DNA of 64,000 nucleotides from Clostridia bacterium (GCA_017552615.1 JAFZPI010000022.1:19963-83962), one strand, 5' to 3'; shown: positions 25,224-35,617, numbered from the stretch's first letter. The notes: generated from the sequence alone by a model not told the origin. Numbers and translations are program-made.

Positions 25224-26429
25224 ATGAAGAAGCTGAGCATTTTGGTTCTGATCCTGGTCCTTCTGGTTTCAACAGCACTGTCGGAAGGCATTGCTGCGAC
25301 AGAACACCCCCAGCTCGAGGGGAATGGCTACGATACCCCGGAGGAAGCTGTCCTGGCCTATCTGGACGCAATGAACAATGCAGATGTGCACGGCATGCTG
25401 GCGACCTTTGCACATGAGAGTTATGTGGAGCATCTGGACACGGATTTATACATTCAGCGGATGAATTCGATTTTCCCGCAAGGTACAGCGAACTCGACGC
25501 CGATCACAGATGCGTACTCTGCCGAGCTGATTCTCTTTGCTCGGTATGGTAGCCTCGCTTCTGATCTCCTGAGACAATATACCACATACACAGATGATCT
25601 GGACGGTATGACGCGTGCGCCTATGAATCAAGAAGCAATCGACGAGCACAATCAGTACTATGAGCAGTCGATTCTCCAAAGCATTCAGGGACATGTGACC
25701 TTCGTTGAATGGGTGGATGCCGCTTTGCTGACAAGCGGTACAGCCATTTCCCCAGTCAATAGGCGTAATATAGCCATGCAGTATGGATATGTCGGCGCCG
25801 ACGATCTCGCGGAACTTGTGGTCCGTTTTCGAATCAACGGTGCAGATTTTCTTCAGTGTATGACCTGCGCCAAGTACGGAGGCCGGTGGTACAACCTTCT
25901 GCTACACGGAAACACTGCTTCTATCTTAGGTCTGACCATGAATACAGTTGGTCTGATTCCCCTGTATGAAGCCGCCAATAAAGAATCTTTTCTCCTTTCA
26001 GCAGAAGCTCTTGACAGCACCTTGCTAGCTGAGCGTGATCAATATAAGGCAAGCTCTCTTGGTGGAACCCACTGGCAATTGGTGTCACTGAATCAGCCTG
26101 ATATCAGTCTGGCAGCGTCCTCCGAAGGAGCGCTAAAAAACGAAGCCGATTTGTGGTGCGAGTTACACTTTTACAGTTGCGGCGGCGCAACTGTCATGCT
26201 TACTGCCGGGGACGCGCTTTATACCCGCTTTGACTTGACCTACCGGACAACATTGCTGGGCGTTGCATGGTCCGAATCCGACGGCAAACTTCATTTTGAC
26301 CAGTACTCCTTGCCATCACGTTTCGGTTATAGGTTCAATACGGAGATTGTCAGCGCTGTCTGGGGCGGTAATTTCATTACGATCTTATTCCAAGACGGTA
26401 CTGCTGCCGTCTTCCAGAGATATGATTAA
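25224..26429 (+). CDS. Secreted protein with NTF2-like N-terminal region
   Basis: A 401-residue protein with a signal peptide (MKKLSILVLILVLLVSTALS). Residues 35-65 (DTPEEAVLAYLDAMNNADVHGMLATF) resemble the opening helix of NTF2-like or DUF4878-type domains. The rest is unrecognised and may hold a second beta-rich domain from about residue 250. GC content is somewhat lower than in the flanking topoisomerase genes. AGAAGGAGAGG precedes the ATG. Confidence 0.68.
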   Translation: MKKLSILVLILVLLVSTALSEGIAATEHPQLEGNGYDTPEEAVLAYLDAMNNADVHGMLATFAHESYVEHLDTDLYIQRMNSIFPQGTANSTPITDAYSAELILFARYGSLASDLLRQYTTYTDDLDGMTRAPMNQEAIDEHNQYYEQSILQSIQGHVTFVEWVDAALLTSGTAISPVNRRNIAMQYGYVGADDLAELVVRFRINGADFLQCMTCAKYGGRWYNLLLHGNTASILGLTMNTVGLIPLYEAANKESFLLSAEALDSTLLAERDQYKASSLGGTHWQLVSLNQPDISLAASSEGALKNEADLWCELHFYSCGGATVMLTAGDALYTRFDLTYRTTLLGVAWSESDGKLHFDQYSLPSRFGYRFNTEIVSAVWGGNFITILFQDGTAAVFQRYD

Positions 26430-26462
26430 CAAAACCCCAGCATCAGAAAGGCCGGATGCACC

Positions 26463-28955
26463 ATGCCAAAGAAAAGAAGTCCCGAAAAACCCATTGCGAA
26501 GGATGATCCCTCGCGCATCATCGTCACGTCCATGGAGGACGTGATGCACAACTCCATGATCCCTTACGCGGAGCACGTGATCCTGGAGCGCGCCCTGCCG
26601 CGGGTGGAGGACGGCCTGAAACCCGTGCAGCGGCGCATCCTCTACACGATGATGGAACTGGGCACCACGCCCGACAAGCCCCACCGCAAGTGCGCCCGTA
26701 TCGTCGGTGATTGCCTGGGTAAATACCATCCGCATGGAGACTCGTCTGTCTATGACGCCTTGGTGCGCATGGCGCAGGATTTTTCCATGCGCGGACCGAT
26801 GGTGGACGGCCACGGAAACTTCGGCTCGATTGACGGCGACGGCGCGGCGGCCATGCGTTACACCGAAGCACGGATGGCGCCGCTGGCCATGCAGATGCTG
26901 CGCGACATCGAAAAGGACACCGTACCCTTCCGCCTGAACTTCGACGATACGCTGAAGGAGCCGGATATGCTCCCGGCGCGCTTCCCGAATCTGCTGGTCA
27001 ACGGCGCCAGCGGCATCGCCGTGGGCCTGGCGACAAACATCCCCCCGCACAACATCGGGGAATCTATCCGTGCCGCGATCGCGCAGATCGAGAATCCGGA
27101 TATTTCGCTGGACGAACTGATGGCCATTCTGCCCGGCCCGGATTTCCCCACGGGCGGCGTTCTTGTGCAGAGCGAGGAGATCCGCCAGGGATACCTGACC
27201 GGGCGGAGCAAGCTCCAGCTCCGGGCGCGGGTTCATGTGGAGGACGGGGCTGCCGGGCGCAAACTGCTCGTCATCACCGAGATCCCATATGGCGTGAACA
27301 AGGCCGCGATGCTCGAGAAGATCCAGCGGCTGGTCGATGAGAAAAAACCCGCGCTGGCGGGGGTCTATGATGTCCGGGACGAGAGCGACCGTGAAGGCTT
27401 GCGCGGCATCGTGGAGCTCCGGCGGGACACCGATCCGGACAAGGTGCTGGCCTATCTCTATAAGTACAGCGACTTGCAGATCACGTTTGGCGTGAACATG
27501 GTGGCCATTGCGGACGGCAAGCCTGTCCAGATGGGCCTGAAGGCTATGCTGGGTTACTTTATTGACCACCAGAAGCGCGTGGTCACCCGGCGGACGGAAT
27601 ACGAGCTCAAGCAGGCCGAGGCCAGGGCTCATATCCTCGAAGGCCTGATGGTCGCCGTGGACAACCTCGACGAGGTGATCCGCCTCATCCGTGCCAGCAA
27701 AAACCCGAAGGAAGCCCGTATCGCCCTGATGGAAGCCTTTGCCCTGGACGAAGCCCAGGCGCAGGCGATCCTCGACATGCGGCTGCAGCGCCTGACGAAT
27801 CTGGAGATCCTGGCCTTACGGAAAGAATATGAAGATCTGCAGAAGCTGATCAGGAATCTGAAAGCCATTCTCGGAAGCGAGAAGAAGCTTCTGTCACTGA
27901 TTGCGAAGGAACTGCACGAAATCGAGGCGGAGTTTGCCGACGAACGGCGGACGACGATCGAAGCCATTGAGGAAGTCCAGCTTGACAAAGCCGATACCGC
28001 GCCTGTGCCGGACGAGGCGGTCGTGGCTTTCACCGGGGCGGGACAGTTCAAGCGTGTGTGGCCTGCTGCACTGAAGAAGACGCCTTTCCCGACGCCCGCC
28101 GAGGACCCGAAGGAGGCCCCGCGCTTCCTTTTCAGCACGAAGACCGACGAGACATTGTATATCTTTACGTCCCTTGGGAATTGTTATCCCCTGGCCGTAA
28201 GCGCTTTGAATGAGTGCAAGCCCAAGGACCGGGGACAGCTTCCGGCCGGACTGCTGCCCAAACTGGAAGACGGGGAAGAAGTCGTCTGGATCGACTGCTG
28301 TGTCTCGGAAGCGCTGGCGAAGCGTCCGGCACTTCTGCTTGTCACCGATGGCGGCATGGCCAAGCGGATGGAGGCCACGGAACTGGATGTGCGGTCGAAA
28401 CGGTTTACGGTCATGGGGCTGAAGGGGGACGACCGGCTGGCCTGTGTGGCGGCGATGCCGGGAGAGGATGACATTCTGCTGATCACACGGCTCGGCATGG
28501 GGATCCGGTTTGCGCCGGATACGGTGCCGGTCCAGGGGCGGACCTCCGGCGGCGTGCGGGGGATCGGGCTGACGCCCGAGGACCGCGTGATGCTCGCAGC
28601 GCCGCTGCGCAAGGGGGACGAGCTCCTGCTGATCAGCGACCGCGGCAACGGCAAGCGCATCCCGGCCATGGGATTCGAGCGCCAGGGCCGGGGCGGCAAG
28701 GGTGTGCGCGCCTTCCCGTTCGCGAAGAACGGCGCGAATGGGGCTCGCCTGGCCGCGGCGATCCTCACGGACGGGCAGCCCGCGCAGCTGGTGATCCTTC
28801 AGGCGCAGAGCGCGCCGACCCTGATGGACAGCGCTGCGGTGCCGCTCCAGCCGGTCAGCGGGAAGGGCAGTCCGCTGGTGCTTGCCATCCTGACGGACGT
28901 CGTGACCGACGCGCGGCTCAGCCCTTTACATCCCAACACAAACATGGTAGAATGA
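26463..28955 (+). CDS. parC: Topoisomerase IV subunit A-type (GyrA/ParC family)
   Basis: The 830-residue DNA cleavage subunit. The catalytic tyrosine is Y133 ([11 protein letters not shown]). The quinolone region [15 protein letters not shown] has S94 and D98, the drug-sensitive residues equivalent to E. coli GyrA S83 and D87. The C-terminal beta-pinwheel has repeats such as GGVRGIGL and GRGGKGV. A canonical QRRGGKG gyrase box in the first blade is not seen, which favours decatenating topoisomerase IV. GAAAGGCCGG precedes the ATG. It lies about 2.1 kb past parE, an unusual separation for a topoisomerase pair. Confidence 0.86.
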   Translation: MPKKRSPEKPIAKDDPSRIIVTSMEDVMHNSMIPYAEHVILERALPRVEDGLKPVQRRILYTMMELGTTPDKPHRKCARIVGDCLGKYHPHGDSSVYDALVRMAQDFSMRGPMVDGHGNFGSIDGDGAAAMRYTEARMAPLAMQMLRDIEKDTVPFRLNFDDTLKEPDMLPARFPNLLVNGASGIAVGLATNIPPHNIGESIRAAIAQIENPDISLDELMAILPGPDFPTGGVLVQSEEIRQGYLTGRSKLQLRARVHVEDGAAGRKLLVITEIPYGVNKAAMLEKIQRLVDEKKPALAGVYDVRDESDREGLRGIVELRRDTDPDKVLAYLYKYSDLQITFGVNMVAIADGKPVQMGLKAMLGYFIDHQKRVVTRRTEYELKQAEARAHILEGLMVAVDNLDEVIRLIRASKNPKEARIALMEAFALDEAQAQAILDMRLQRLTNLEILALRKEYEDLQKLIRNLKAILGSEKKLLSLIAKELHEIEAEFADERRTTIEAIEEVQLDKADTAPVPDEAVVAFTGAGQFKRVWPAALKKTPFPTPAEDPKEAPRFLFSTKTDETLYIFTSLGNCYPLAVSALNECKPKDRGQLPAGLLPKLEDGEEVVWIDCCVSEALAKRPALLLVTDGGMAKRMEATELDVRSKRFTVMGLKGDDRLACVAAMPGEDDILLITRLGMGIRFAPDTVPVQGRTSGGVRGIGLTPEDRVMLAAPLRKGDELLLISDRGNGKRIPAMGFERQGRGGKGVRAFPFAKNGANGARLAAAILTDGQPAQLVILQAQSAPTLMDSAAVPLQPVSGKGSPLVLAILTDVVTDARLSPLHPNTNMVE

Positions 28956-28982
28956 ACGCTGACTGAACGGGAGGGAGACAGA

Positions 28983-29744
28983 ATGAGCCGCAACGAGCGT
29001 TTTGATCCGGGTGCGGTCGCCCGCATCACCATCGGGTTGGCCTGGGCGACCCTGGAACTGACATCGGACAGCGTGGAGCGCATGCAGCTGCTGGTCGCGG
29101 GGACCCCGGAGGATGTGGACGACCTGAAAATCCGGCTGGAAGCCGGCACGCTCTCGGTCGAACAGCCGGCTTACGGGCTCTCGACCCGCATCAACACGGA
29201 GCGCTGGCTCCAGGTGACGCTTCGCATTCCCTCGGACTGGAAGGGCGAGATCACAGCGAGCACGATGTCCGGGCCGTTGCGGGCGACGGGGCTCTCGGGC
29301 AGCGATTTCAGCGTGAGCACGATCTCCGGCGGACTGCGGGCCAGCGGACTGCAGGCGATGACCCTGTCGCTGCGGACGGTTTCCGGGCCGCTGAATGCCG
29401 CAGACCTGGAGGCGGACAGCCTATCCCTGCGCACGGTTTCCGGGAGCCTCTCCGTGGAGCGCGCGGCGGCGCAGAAGGTGAAGGTCACCAGCGTCAGCGC
29501 GGACATCGGCCTCAGCCTCATCGAGTGCCCCGAACGCGTGGACATTAACAGCGTCAGCGGCGACACGGCGCTCGAGCTCCCCGCGGACGGCGCGAAGATC
29601 ACCCTGCACTCCGTCTCCGGCAAGCTCCGCACTGCCGGCGTTTCCCTCACAGACGGGGATCCGGTGATCAACGCGACCACAGTGGCGGGCAACCTCACGG
29701 TGGCCTGCAGGCGACTGCGTGAAAACAGCGATTCCAACGACTGA
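28983..29744 (+). CDS. DUF4097 beta-helix repeat protein
   Basis: A 253-residue protein without signal peptide or membrane helix. From residue 75 it is a ladder of short strands with the repeated turn pattern T-x-S-G-x-L-x-A (STMSGPL, TISGGL, TVSGPL, TVSGSL, SVSGDT, SVSGKL), the signature of DUF4097 putative adhesin domains. Members often accompany PspC or membrane-stress regulators; here none is adjacent. Function unknown, possibly a structural beta-solenoid. It is 27 bases past parC and 18 before ybaB. Confidence 0.78.
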   Translation: MSRNERFDPGAVARITIGLAWATLELTSDSVERMQLLVAGTPEDVDDLKIRLEAGTLSVEQPAYGLSTRINTERWLQVTLRIPSDWKGEITASTMSGPLRATGLSGSDFSVSTISGGLRASGLQAMTLSLRTVSGPLNAADLEADSLSLRTVSGSLSVERAAAQKVKVTSVSADIGLSLIECPERVDINSVSGDTALELPADGAKITLHSVSGKLRTAGVSLTDGDPVINATTVAGNLTVACRRLRENSDSND

Positions 29745-29762
29745 TTTTAGGAGGATACGATC

Positions 29763-30101
29763 ATGGCAAGACCCAATTTCGGCGGTTTCGGCGGCGGCGC
29801 GAACATGCAGCAGATCATGCGCCAGGCCCAAAAGATGCAGCAGCAGATGACCGAGATGCAGGAGAAGCTCGACGCGGAGGAGTACGAAGCGGCGGCCGGC
29901 GGCGGCATGGTGCAGGTGAAGGTTTCCGGCAAGCGGGAGCTGACTTCCATCACCATCGATCCCCAGGTCATCGACCCGGACGACGCCGAGATGCTTGAGG
30001 ATCTGGTCAAGGCCGCGGTGAACGAGGCGCTCCGCAAGGGCGAAGAGGCCCGCGAGGCCGCCATGGGCAAGATGGCCCCCGGCATGGGAGGCTTGTTCTG
30101 A
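29763..30101 (+). CDS. ybaB: YbaB/EbfC nucleoid-associated protein
   Basis: The 112-residue protein begins ARPNFGGFGGGANMQQIMRQAQKMQQQM and has the family core EAAAGGGMVQVKVSGKRELTSITIDPQVI. YbaB proteins bind DNA as dimers and are typically encoded immediately ahead of recR, as here (3 bases apart). AGGAGGATACGATC precedes the ATG. The usual upstream partner dnaX is not in this window. Confidence 0.93.
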   Translation: MARPNFGGFGGGANMQQIMRQAQKMQQQMTEMQEKLDAEEYEAAAGGGMVQVKVSGKRELTSITIDPQVIDPDDAEMLEDLVKAAVNEALRKGEEAREAAMGKMAPGMGGLF

Positions 30102-30104
30102 GCC

Positions 30105-30704
30105 ATGGCCGGAACCCTTGAACCGATCCAGAAGATGGTCAATGAGCTGAGCCACCTACCCGGCATCGGGCAGAAGAGCGCCCAGCGGCTGGCGTATCAC
30201 ATTGTCAGCATGCCCCTGGAGGACGTGCGGAACCTGGCCACGGCCCTGTGGCAGGGCCGCAAGGCGATCCGGTATTGTTCCGTCTGCGGCAACTACACCG
30301 ACGGCGAGCGCTGCGCGATCTGCGAGGACGAGAACCGCCACAACGGGCAGATCTGCGTAGTACGCGATCCCCGGGACGTGGCCGCTCTCGAGCGGATGCA
30401 CGAGTACCGGGGCCTGTACCATGTCCTGCACGGCACCCTGTCCCCGATGGACGGCGTGGGCCCGGACGACATCCGCATCAAGGAGCTCCTGACCCGCCTC
30501 CAGGACAGCGCTGTGGACGAGGTCATCCTGGCCACGAACCCCGACATCGAGGGTGAGGCCACCGCGACCTACATCGCCCGCCTGATCAAGCCCCTCGGCG
30601 TCAAAGTTACCCGCATTGCCCACGGCGTGCCCGTAGGCGCGGACTTGGAGTACGCCGACGAGGTCACATTGTCAAGGGCGATGGAGGGCAGGAGAGAACT
30701 GTGA
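30105..30704 (+). CDS. recR: Recombination mediator RecR
   Basis: The 199-residue protein has the RecR order: helix-hairpin-helix [16 protein letters not shown], a zinc finger with C58, C61, C70 and C73, and a TOPRIM domain ([14 protein letters not shown] through [15 protein letters not shown]). It ends with a Walker-B-like segment. RecR works with RecF or RecO to load RecA at gaps. It starts 3 bases after the ybaB stop; the ribosome site GGGAGG lies inside ybaB, suggesting coupling. Confidence 0.95.
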   Translation: MAGTLEPIQKMVNELSHLPGIGQKSAQRLAYHIVSMPLEDVRNLATALWQGRKAIRYCSVCGNYTDGERCAICEDENRHNGQICVVRDPRDVAALERMHEYRGLYHVLHGTLSPMDGVGPDDIRIKELLTRLQDSAVDEVILATNPDIEGEATATYIARLIKPLGVKVTRIAHGVPVGADLEYADEVTLSRAMEGRREL

Positions 30705-30723
30705 AACCGGAGGATCAAACACC

Positions 30724-30969
30724 ATGTTCAAATCGATCGCATCCCTCTTCGGCAGCCTGGGCTGGATGGTATTGCGCGTGATGCTGACCATTGCTTCGCT
30801 GGTGGGTGCGGCTTATTTCACAATCAGCGCCTTTCAGCAGGATACGACCCTGAGCCGCGTCCTGCACCTGCTCGGCGCACTGGCCTGTGTGGCCGTGTTC
30901 ATATTCATCGTGCGGCCGCGGGAGAAAGAGGACGAGAAGCCGGTCGAGGATGAGCCCGAGCGGTTCTGA
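30724..30969 (+). CDS. Small two-helix membrane protein
   Basis: This 81-residue protein has two predicted membrane spans (about 11-31 and 45-63) and an acidic soluble tail (RPREKEDEKPVEDEPERF). No family was recognised. CCGGAGG lies 10 bases before the ATG. It is the last gene of the recR transcript, followed by a hairpin terminator. Confidence 0.6.
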   Translation: MFKSIASLFGSLGWMVLRVMLTIASLVGAAYFTISAFQQDTTLSRVLHLLGALACVAVFIFIVRPREKEDEKPVEDEPERF

Positions 30970-31006
30970 TGATCAAGTGAGCGGATGGATATGTACATTT
31001 ATTGAA

Positions 31007-31033
31007 GCCTTGCCTGACCGGCAGGGTTTTTCG
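31007..31033 (+). terminator. Terminator after the recR operon
   Basis: CCTTGCC pairs with GGCAGGG (one G-U pair) around TGACC, followed by TTTTTCG. Confidence 0.7.
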
Positions 31034-31046
31034 TATCCTTCTGTTC

Positions 31047-32384
31047 TCACGCCCCTGCCAGCAACGCGTCAACTTCTTCCGGCTGGAGATAAGGGTTGAG
31101 CCGCAGCGCCGTCGCGCGGTCGATATCGGAGCGCATGGCGGCGATGTCCGCGACGGTCTCACTCTCGTTGGCGATACACTGGCGACGGAAGCGGATCGCG
31201 TCCGTGTCCGTGCCCAGCAGCCGCAGCAGGGCGCGCACAAAGGCGAACGCCTCCCACTCGAAGCGGTCCGCCTTCTGGTTCAGGGCGGAAGTCGCCGCGC
31301 GGATCGCGACGTTCGTCAGGCTCCCGCCTGTGAGCTCCTCCATGTTGAGGGCCATCCAGTCGCGGTAGAGGGCTTTCTCCAGCAGGGTCAGGGCGGCTTG
31401 GCGCGCCTGGTGCGGCACGTCGATCGTGCGGGGTTCGGCGGTGGCGGTCGCGCCGGTGCCGTCGGTGTAAGCGGCCACGGCCTTCAGCCGGTGGATGGTC
31501 TCGAGCGTCTCCGCGATGTCCTCCGCCGTCCCGCCGAAGTTGTTCAGCACCCAGTAGACGTCGTTCGCCCGGTCAAGGTTGTCCGCGAAGTCGGAGAGGA
31601 TCCGGTCGTAGGCGTCGATCTTCGAGCGGATGGCCGGGGTGAGCTCGCTGCGGTGCTCGGGGTTCGCCCAGAAGGGAATGAGCGGCAGCACACCCCAGTT
31701 CTCGTGCCGCTCATAGCGCCCGCCGGCCAGCCGGGTGATTTTGTAGGCGCGCTTGGGCATCACGGTGGTGATCTCTTTCCCGTCGCGCCGCAGGACCGAC
31801 ACGCCGTCGGTTTCGAAAACGCGCAGGAAGAGCGCCCGGTCTGCCGCGATCTGCCAGAACTGCACGCCGAGCATCGGCTCGCCCGTCATCTCGTCCGGCA
31901 GGGCGAAGAAGCCGGACAGCGCGTCCCGGCAGGCCTCGATGATCTCGAGGTGGTCCATGTTCCAGTAACCCCAGCACACGCCGTGGAGCAGGGCTTTCTC
32001 GCCCATGCGGGCCAGCAGCCGGTCGAAGTCTTTTCCCAGCCGCGCCTTGAGCGCCGCGTCCTCCAGCGTGCAGCCGTTGCCGAGGAGGAAGGCGTTCTGC
32101 TGGGTGACAAAGCGGTGCAGGAAGCGGTTGGAGATTCGGTTCCCGACGACGTCTTTCAGCTGCGTTCGCACGCGCCGCCGTCCCTCGGCGTCGCGGGTTT
32201 CGAGCTTCCCGGCCCGGAGGATGGTCTTCCCGGCCACGGTCGGGTTCTCCCCGCGGAAGTAGGCCTCGGCGTCCAATGCCAGCCGGAAGGCCTCGGAATG
32301 CCGCACCCGCTCGGCCTGGGCGAAGAGGGCGGCGGGTTTGTCGGGGGCGGCAAGGTAATCCTGGTAGGTGATGAGATTTTGCAT
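31047..32384 (-). CDS. Phage portal protein, SPP1 Gp6-like
   Basis: The 445-residue protein has the SPP1-type portal order: RFVTQQNAFLLGNGCTL near residue 90, an aspartate-rich region, KIDAYDRILSDFADNLDRANDVYWVL near 250, and the C-terminal NMEELTGGSLTNVAIRAATSALNQKADRFE. Portals form the dodecamer through which DNA enters the capsid. Normal gene order places it directly after the large terminase, but here 3.3 kb of foreign genes intervene. The next expected phage genes (head morphogenesis, scaffold) are missing downstream. Confidence 0.85.
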   Translation of the reverse strand: MQNLITYQDYLAAPDKPAALFAQAERVRHSEAFRLALDAEAYFRGENPTVAGKTILRAGKLETRDAEGRRRVRTQLKDVVGNRISNRFLHRFVTQQNAFLLGNGCTLEDAALKARLGKDFDRLLARMGEKALLHGVCWGYWNMDHLEIIEACRDALSGFFALPDEMTGEPMLGVQFWQIAADRALFLRVFETDGVSVLRRDGKEITTVMPKRAYKITRLAGGRYERHENWGVLPLIPFWANPEHRSELTPAIRSKIDAYDRILSDFADNLDRANDVYWVLNNFGGTAEDIAETLETIHRLKAVAAYTDGTGATATAEPRTIDVPHQARQAALTLLEKALYRDWMALNMEELTGGSLTNVAIRAATSALNQKADRFEWEAFAFVRALLRLLGTDTDAIRFRRQCIANESETVADIAAMRSDIDRATALRLNPYLQPEEVDALLAGA

Positions 32385-32500
32385 GGTGGTTTTCCTTCTT
32401 TCTTTTGAAATGCTGTTTGTAACGGTTCAGTCCTGCCGTGGAACTTCTACACTGCTGCGGTGTTGGATGAGGTTCACGGCGGACGAAGTTCCTGTTTTGA

Positions 32501-32529
32501 TTGACAGGGCATTGTTGATATGGTAGGAT
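32501..32529 (+). promoter_or_regulatory. Promoter of the AT-rich LRR gene
   Basis: TTGACA (32501-32506), a 17-base spacer and TAGGAT (32524-32529). The -10 and its flank (GGTAGGATA) are shared with the promoter at 38964, on the far side of the prophage remnant. Confidence 0.65.
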
Positions 32530-32561
32530 AAATCAAATCAATCTTAACTCGAGGTGCGCTT

Positions 32562-34847
32562 ATGAAGAAGACACTGTTTATTGTATTGGTATTAGCTATT
32601 CTATTTTGTACACCTTTGGCACTGGCAGAAGAAACAGAAGATACGTACATCTGCGGAGGCTTTGAGTACGCCATACTGAAAAATGGAGATGCAGAACTAC
32701 TTCATTATATCGGTAACGAAGGAATGGTAATAATACCGAAAACTTTAGATGGCCATCCGTTAACATCAGTAAGAGGTAACCCTTTTGCTCGTTTTGATTT
32801 GGATATTTTGGATAATGTCGCTCTTGATTGCACATTTGTTGTTGAGAATCAACATCCTTATCTAGAAGTCATTGACGGTGTCTTATTTGGTAAACAAGAT
32901 CATTCTTTAATTGCATGTCCAAAGTCATTTAGTATAAAAGATTACTCAATTCCAGACGGTACTACAACAATTTCATATTGTGCCTTTCTTGATTGCAAAA
33001 ACATAAACATCATCAGGATTCCTGATAGTGTTACTGTTATAGGTTCCTTTGCTTTTTCAGGCTGCTCTGGTTTAGTTGCAATGAGTATTCCAAACAGCGT
33101 TACAAGTATTAATGACTTTGCTTTTAGTGGATGCATCAATATGGAATCTGTTAGTTTATCGTCTTTCATTGATAGTATTCCTAATGGCCTGTTTTATGGT
33201 TGCAGTAATCTAATGGCTATTTGCATTCCTGAATCTGTGACAAGCATTGGCGATATTGCGTTTTCGGGTTGTAATAGTTTGAAGGCCATTAGGTTGCCTG
33301 ATTCAATACAAACCATAGGGAGGGCGGCTTTCTATGATTGTACTAGTTTGACCACGGTTGTTTTACCAGAGTATGGGGCAACAGTTTTTGATGAAAGTGT
33401 CTTTTCAGGTTGTACAAGCCTACTGTTTAGTTTTTTGCCTGAAGGTATTCAATCAATTAGTGATTGCATGTATTTTTCCTGTAGCTCTATGACAGATGTG
33501 TATATTCCAGATGGAGTTACAAGTATTGGCACGTGGGCTTTTGCTGGTTGTACCTGTCTTGATTCTGTTTTCATACCTTCTTCTGTATCCAATATTGCCA
33601 AAGATGCATTTGACTTTTGTTCTACAGATTTACTATTTTTGGTTTCAGATGGTTCATATGCTCAAGAGTTTTGCAAGAAGCACGGATACAAATATCTGGT
33701 TTCTAATGATTTGCGCAGAAGTGATGGATTTTTATACACTCTGTTCTCTGATGGCAGTTGTCGTATAGAACGTTATGTAGGCCATGATGCTGTGGTGGTT
33801 ATTCCCAATGTGATTGATGGTCATCCAGTGATGAGCACATCAGGAAATCCATTTCTTGCTGAGGACGATCAAGGATATATTGTAGGTCCAGTGAATTGTA
33901 CCTATTTAGTTGACCAACGACATCCATATCTTGCCACCATTGATGGTGTGCTGTTCGGAAAAACTGACCGTAGGCTTATTGCCTACCCACCATCTTTACC
34001 TGCAACGGAGTATTCTATCCCTCAAGGAATTGAGATTATTGGAACTTGTGCATTTCAGGGCTGCGATAATTTGACCTCAATTATCATTCCGGATAGTGTC
34101 AAGTATATTGCAACTGGTGCATTTGCAAACTGCACTAATCTGAAGTCTCTCTCATTACCACATGGGATTAATTGTATTGAGCCTCAGACTTTTTGGGGAT
34201 GTCGTAGTTTGTCATCAGTAAAAATTCCAGATAGCGTTAGCTTCATTGGCTATGAGGCTTTTTGTAACTGTTCAAATCTTTCTTCTCTAACAATACCAGA
34301 CAGTGTGACATTCATTGATTCATATGTGTTTTGGGGATGCGAGAATCTATCTTCAATTAAACTACCAGCACATATTGTTTCCATTGAAGAAGGTTCGTTA
34401 TATTGCTGTGAAAAATTAGAAGTAATCAGCATCCCAGACAATGTAACACGAATCGGCAATGGAGCGTTTTGCTCATGTACTTCTCTACGATCATTATCAA
34501 TGCCAAATACTATTACATATATTGGAGAATATGCATTTGCATGGTGTTTAAGACTGAACGATATCTCTTTGTCAAATCATCTATCATTAATTGGTCAATG
34601 TGCTTTTCTTGATTGTTTAAGTTTGAGAGAACTTCAAATCTCAAATTCTGTTCAATCGATTGGAGATTTTGCATTCTACAAAACAAAGGGAAATGCTCCT
34701 GATTATGAATATGCACCATTGGATAATCTTATGATTCTGGTCAGTTCAGGTTCATATGCAGAGTCATATTGCACTTTAAACAAGCTGCAATGGTCAACAC
34801 TTGAGCATAAATATGCGGATGCGCCAACTGATTGGCTGAACCCCTAA
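32562..34847 (+). CDS. Secreted BspA-like leucine-rich repeat protein, AT-rich
   Basis: A 761-residue protein with signal peptide MKKTLFIVLVLAILFCTPLALA. It consists of two similar halves, each opening with a domain (CGGFEYAILKNGDAEL / DGFLYTLFSDGSCRIE, then 'DGHPxxSxxGNPF', then 'xHPYLxxIDGVLFGKxDxxLIAxP'). Each opening domain is followed by 7-11 BspA-type LRRs of the form 'I(P/D)DSVTxIGxxAFxxCxxL'. Such repeats mediate surface binding. Base composition is far lower in GC than every neighbour, indicating recent acquisition. It lies in reverse orientation between the portal and terminase genes. Confidence 0.88.
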   Translation: MKKTLFIVLVLAILFCTPLALAEETEDTYICGGFEYAILKNGDAELLHYIGNEGMVIIPKTLDGHPLTSVRGNPFARFDLDILDNVALDCTFVVENQHPYLEVIDGVLFGKQDHSLIACPKSFSIKDYSIPDGTTTISYCAFLDCKNINIIRIPDSVTVIGSFAFSGCSGLVAMSIPNSVTSINDFAFSGCINMESVSLSSFIDSIPNGLFYGCSNLMAICIPESVTSIGDIAFSGCNSLKAIRLPDSIQTIGRAAFYDCTSLTTVVLPEYGATVFDESVFSGCTSLLFSFLPEGIQSISDCMYFSCSSMTDVYIPDGVTSIGTWAFAGCTCLDSVFIPSSVSNIAKDAFDFCSTDLLFLVSDGSYAQEFCKKHGYKYLVSNDLRRSDGFLYTLFSDGSCRIERYVGHDAVVVIPNVIDGHPVMSTSGNPFLAEDDQGYIVGPVNCTYLVDQRHPYLATIDGVLFGKTDRRLIAYPPSLPATEYSIPQGIEIIGTCAFQGCDNLTSIIIPDSVKYIATGAFANCTNLKSLSLPHGINCIEPQTFWGCRSLSSVKIPDSVSFIGYEAFCNCSNLSSLTIPDSVTFIDSYVFWGCENLSSIKLPAHIVSIEEGSLYCCEKLEVISIPDNVTRIGNGAFCSCTSLRSLSMPNTITYIGEYAFAWCLRLNDISLSNHLSLIGQCAFLDCLSLRELQISNSVQSIGDFAFYKTKGNAPDYEYAPLDNLMILVSSGSYAESYCTLNKLQWSTLEHKYADAPTDWLNP

Positions 34848-34870
34848 TACATCCATCACAGGAGCCTCCC

Positions 34871-35617
34871 ATGAAAAAGTGCTTTCTGTTCCTCTTGCTC
34901 CTCACCTTCCTTCCCTTAACCTCCGCCCTCGCATCCGGCGAAACCTATACCTGCGGGGATTTTCGCTATACCCTTCTGGAGGACGGCAGCGCGTGCCTGA
35001 TCGCCTATATCGGGGTCGAAACCGACGTTTTCATTCCCGCGGAACTGGACGGACACCCGATCACGGCCGTGCAGGGAAACCCCTTCTGCGCGATGTATGA
35101 CTTCTCGTACCATCTGAAGGACTGCACCGTCGCGGTGGCGGAGGATCACCCGTACCTCGAAGTCGTGGACGGGGTGCTCTTCGGGCGGACGGACCACCGG
35201 CTGATCTGGTATCCCCGGGTGCTCGGCGGGGAAGCGTATACCGTGCCGGAGGGGACCGAGATCATCGGGCGTCATGCCTTTTATGCCTGCAAGGAACTGA
35301 CGGCAGTCGAACTGCCGGAGAGCGTGACGCGGATCGAGAATCATGCCTTCCGGGCTTGCGGGGCATTGGTCGAGATTGCCTTGCCGGAAGGGCTGACGGA
35401 AATCGGCGAGTGTGCCTTCATGGGCTGCCGCGTGCTGGAAACGCTGGCGCTGCCAAGCGGGCTTGAGAGTATTGGATGGAAAGCGTTTGATACTTGTCCG
35501 ATGTTGACGTTGATGGTACATCCGGGTCTGTTTGCGGAAGCCTATTGTATCCAGAATGGATTGGAGTATATCTATACTGAAATACCCAATGGCGAAAATG
35601 AACAACTGCTGGAATGA
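34871..35617 (+). CDS. Secreted BspA-like LRR protein, GC-rich relative of 32562
   Basis: A 248-residue protein with signal peptide MKKCFLFLLLLTFLPLTSALA. Its opening domain (YTCGDFRYTLLEDGSACL, DGHPITAVQGNPF, HPYLEVVDGVLFGRTDHRLI) matches both openings of the preceding protein, followed by only four LRRs. Codon choice and GC match the host genome, unlike its neighbour. The start follows CAGGAGCC by 6 bases. Its stop codon is directly followed by a family A repeat. Confidence 0.85.
   Translation: MKKCFLFLLLLTFLPLTSALASGETYTCGDFRYTLLEDGSACLIAYIGVETDVFIPAELDGHPITAVQGNPFCAMYDFSYHLKDCTVAVAEDHPYLEVVDGVLFGRTDHRLIWYPRVLGGEAYTVPEGTEIIGRHAFYACKELTAVELPESVTRIENHAFRACGALVEIALPEGLTEIGECAFMGCRVLETLALPSGLESIGWKAFDTCPMLTLMVHPGLFAEAYCIQNGLEYIYTEIPNGENEQLLE

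Noticed and set aside
31002-32408. 468-codon open frame on the plus strand
   Set aside because: Antisense to the portal protein gene, which has clear family motifs.
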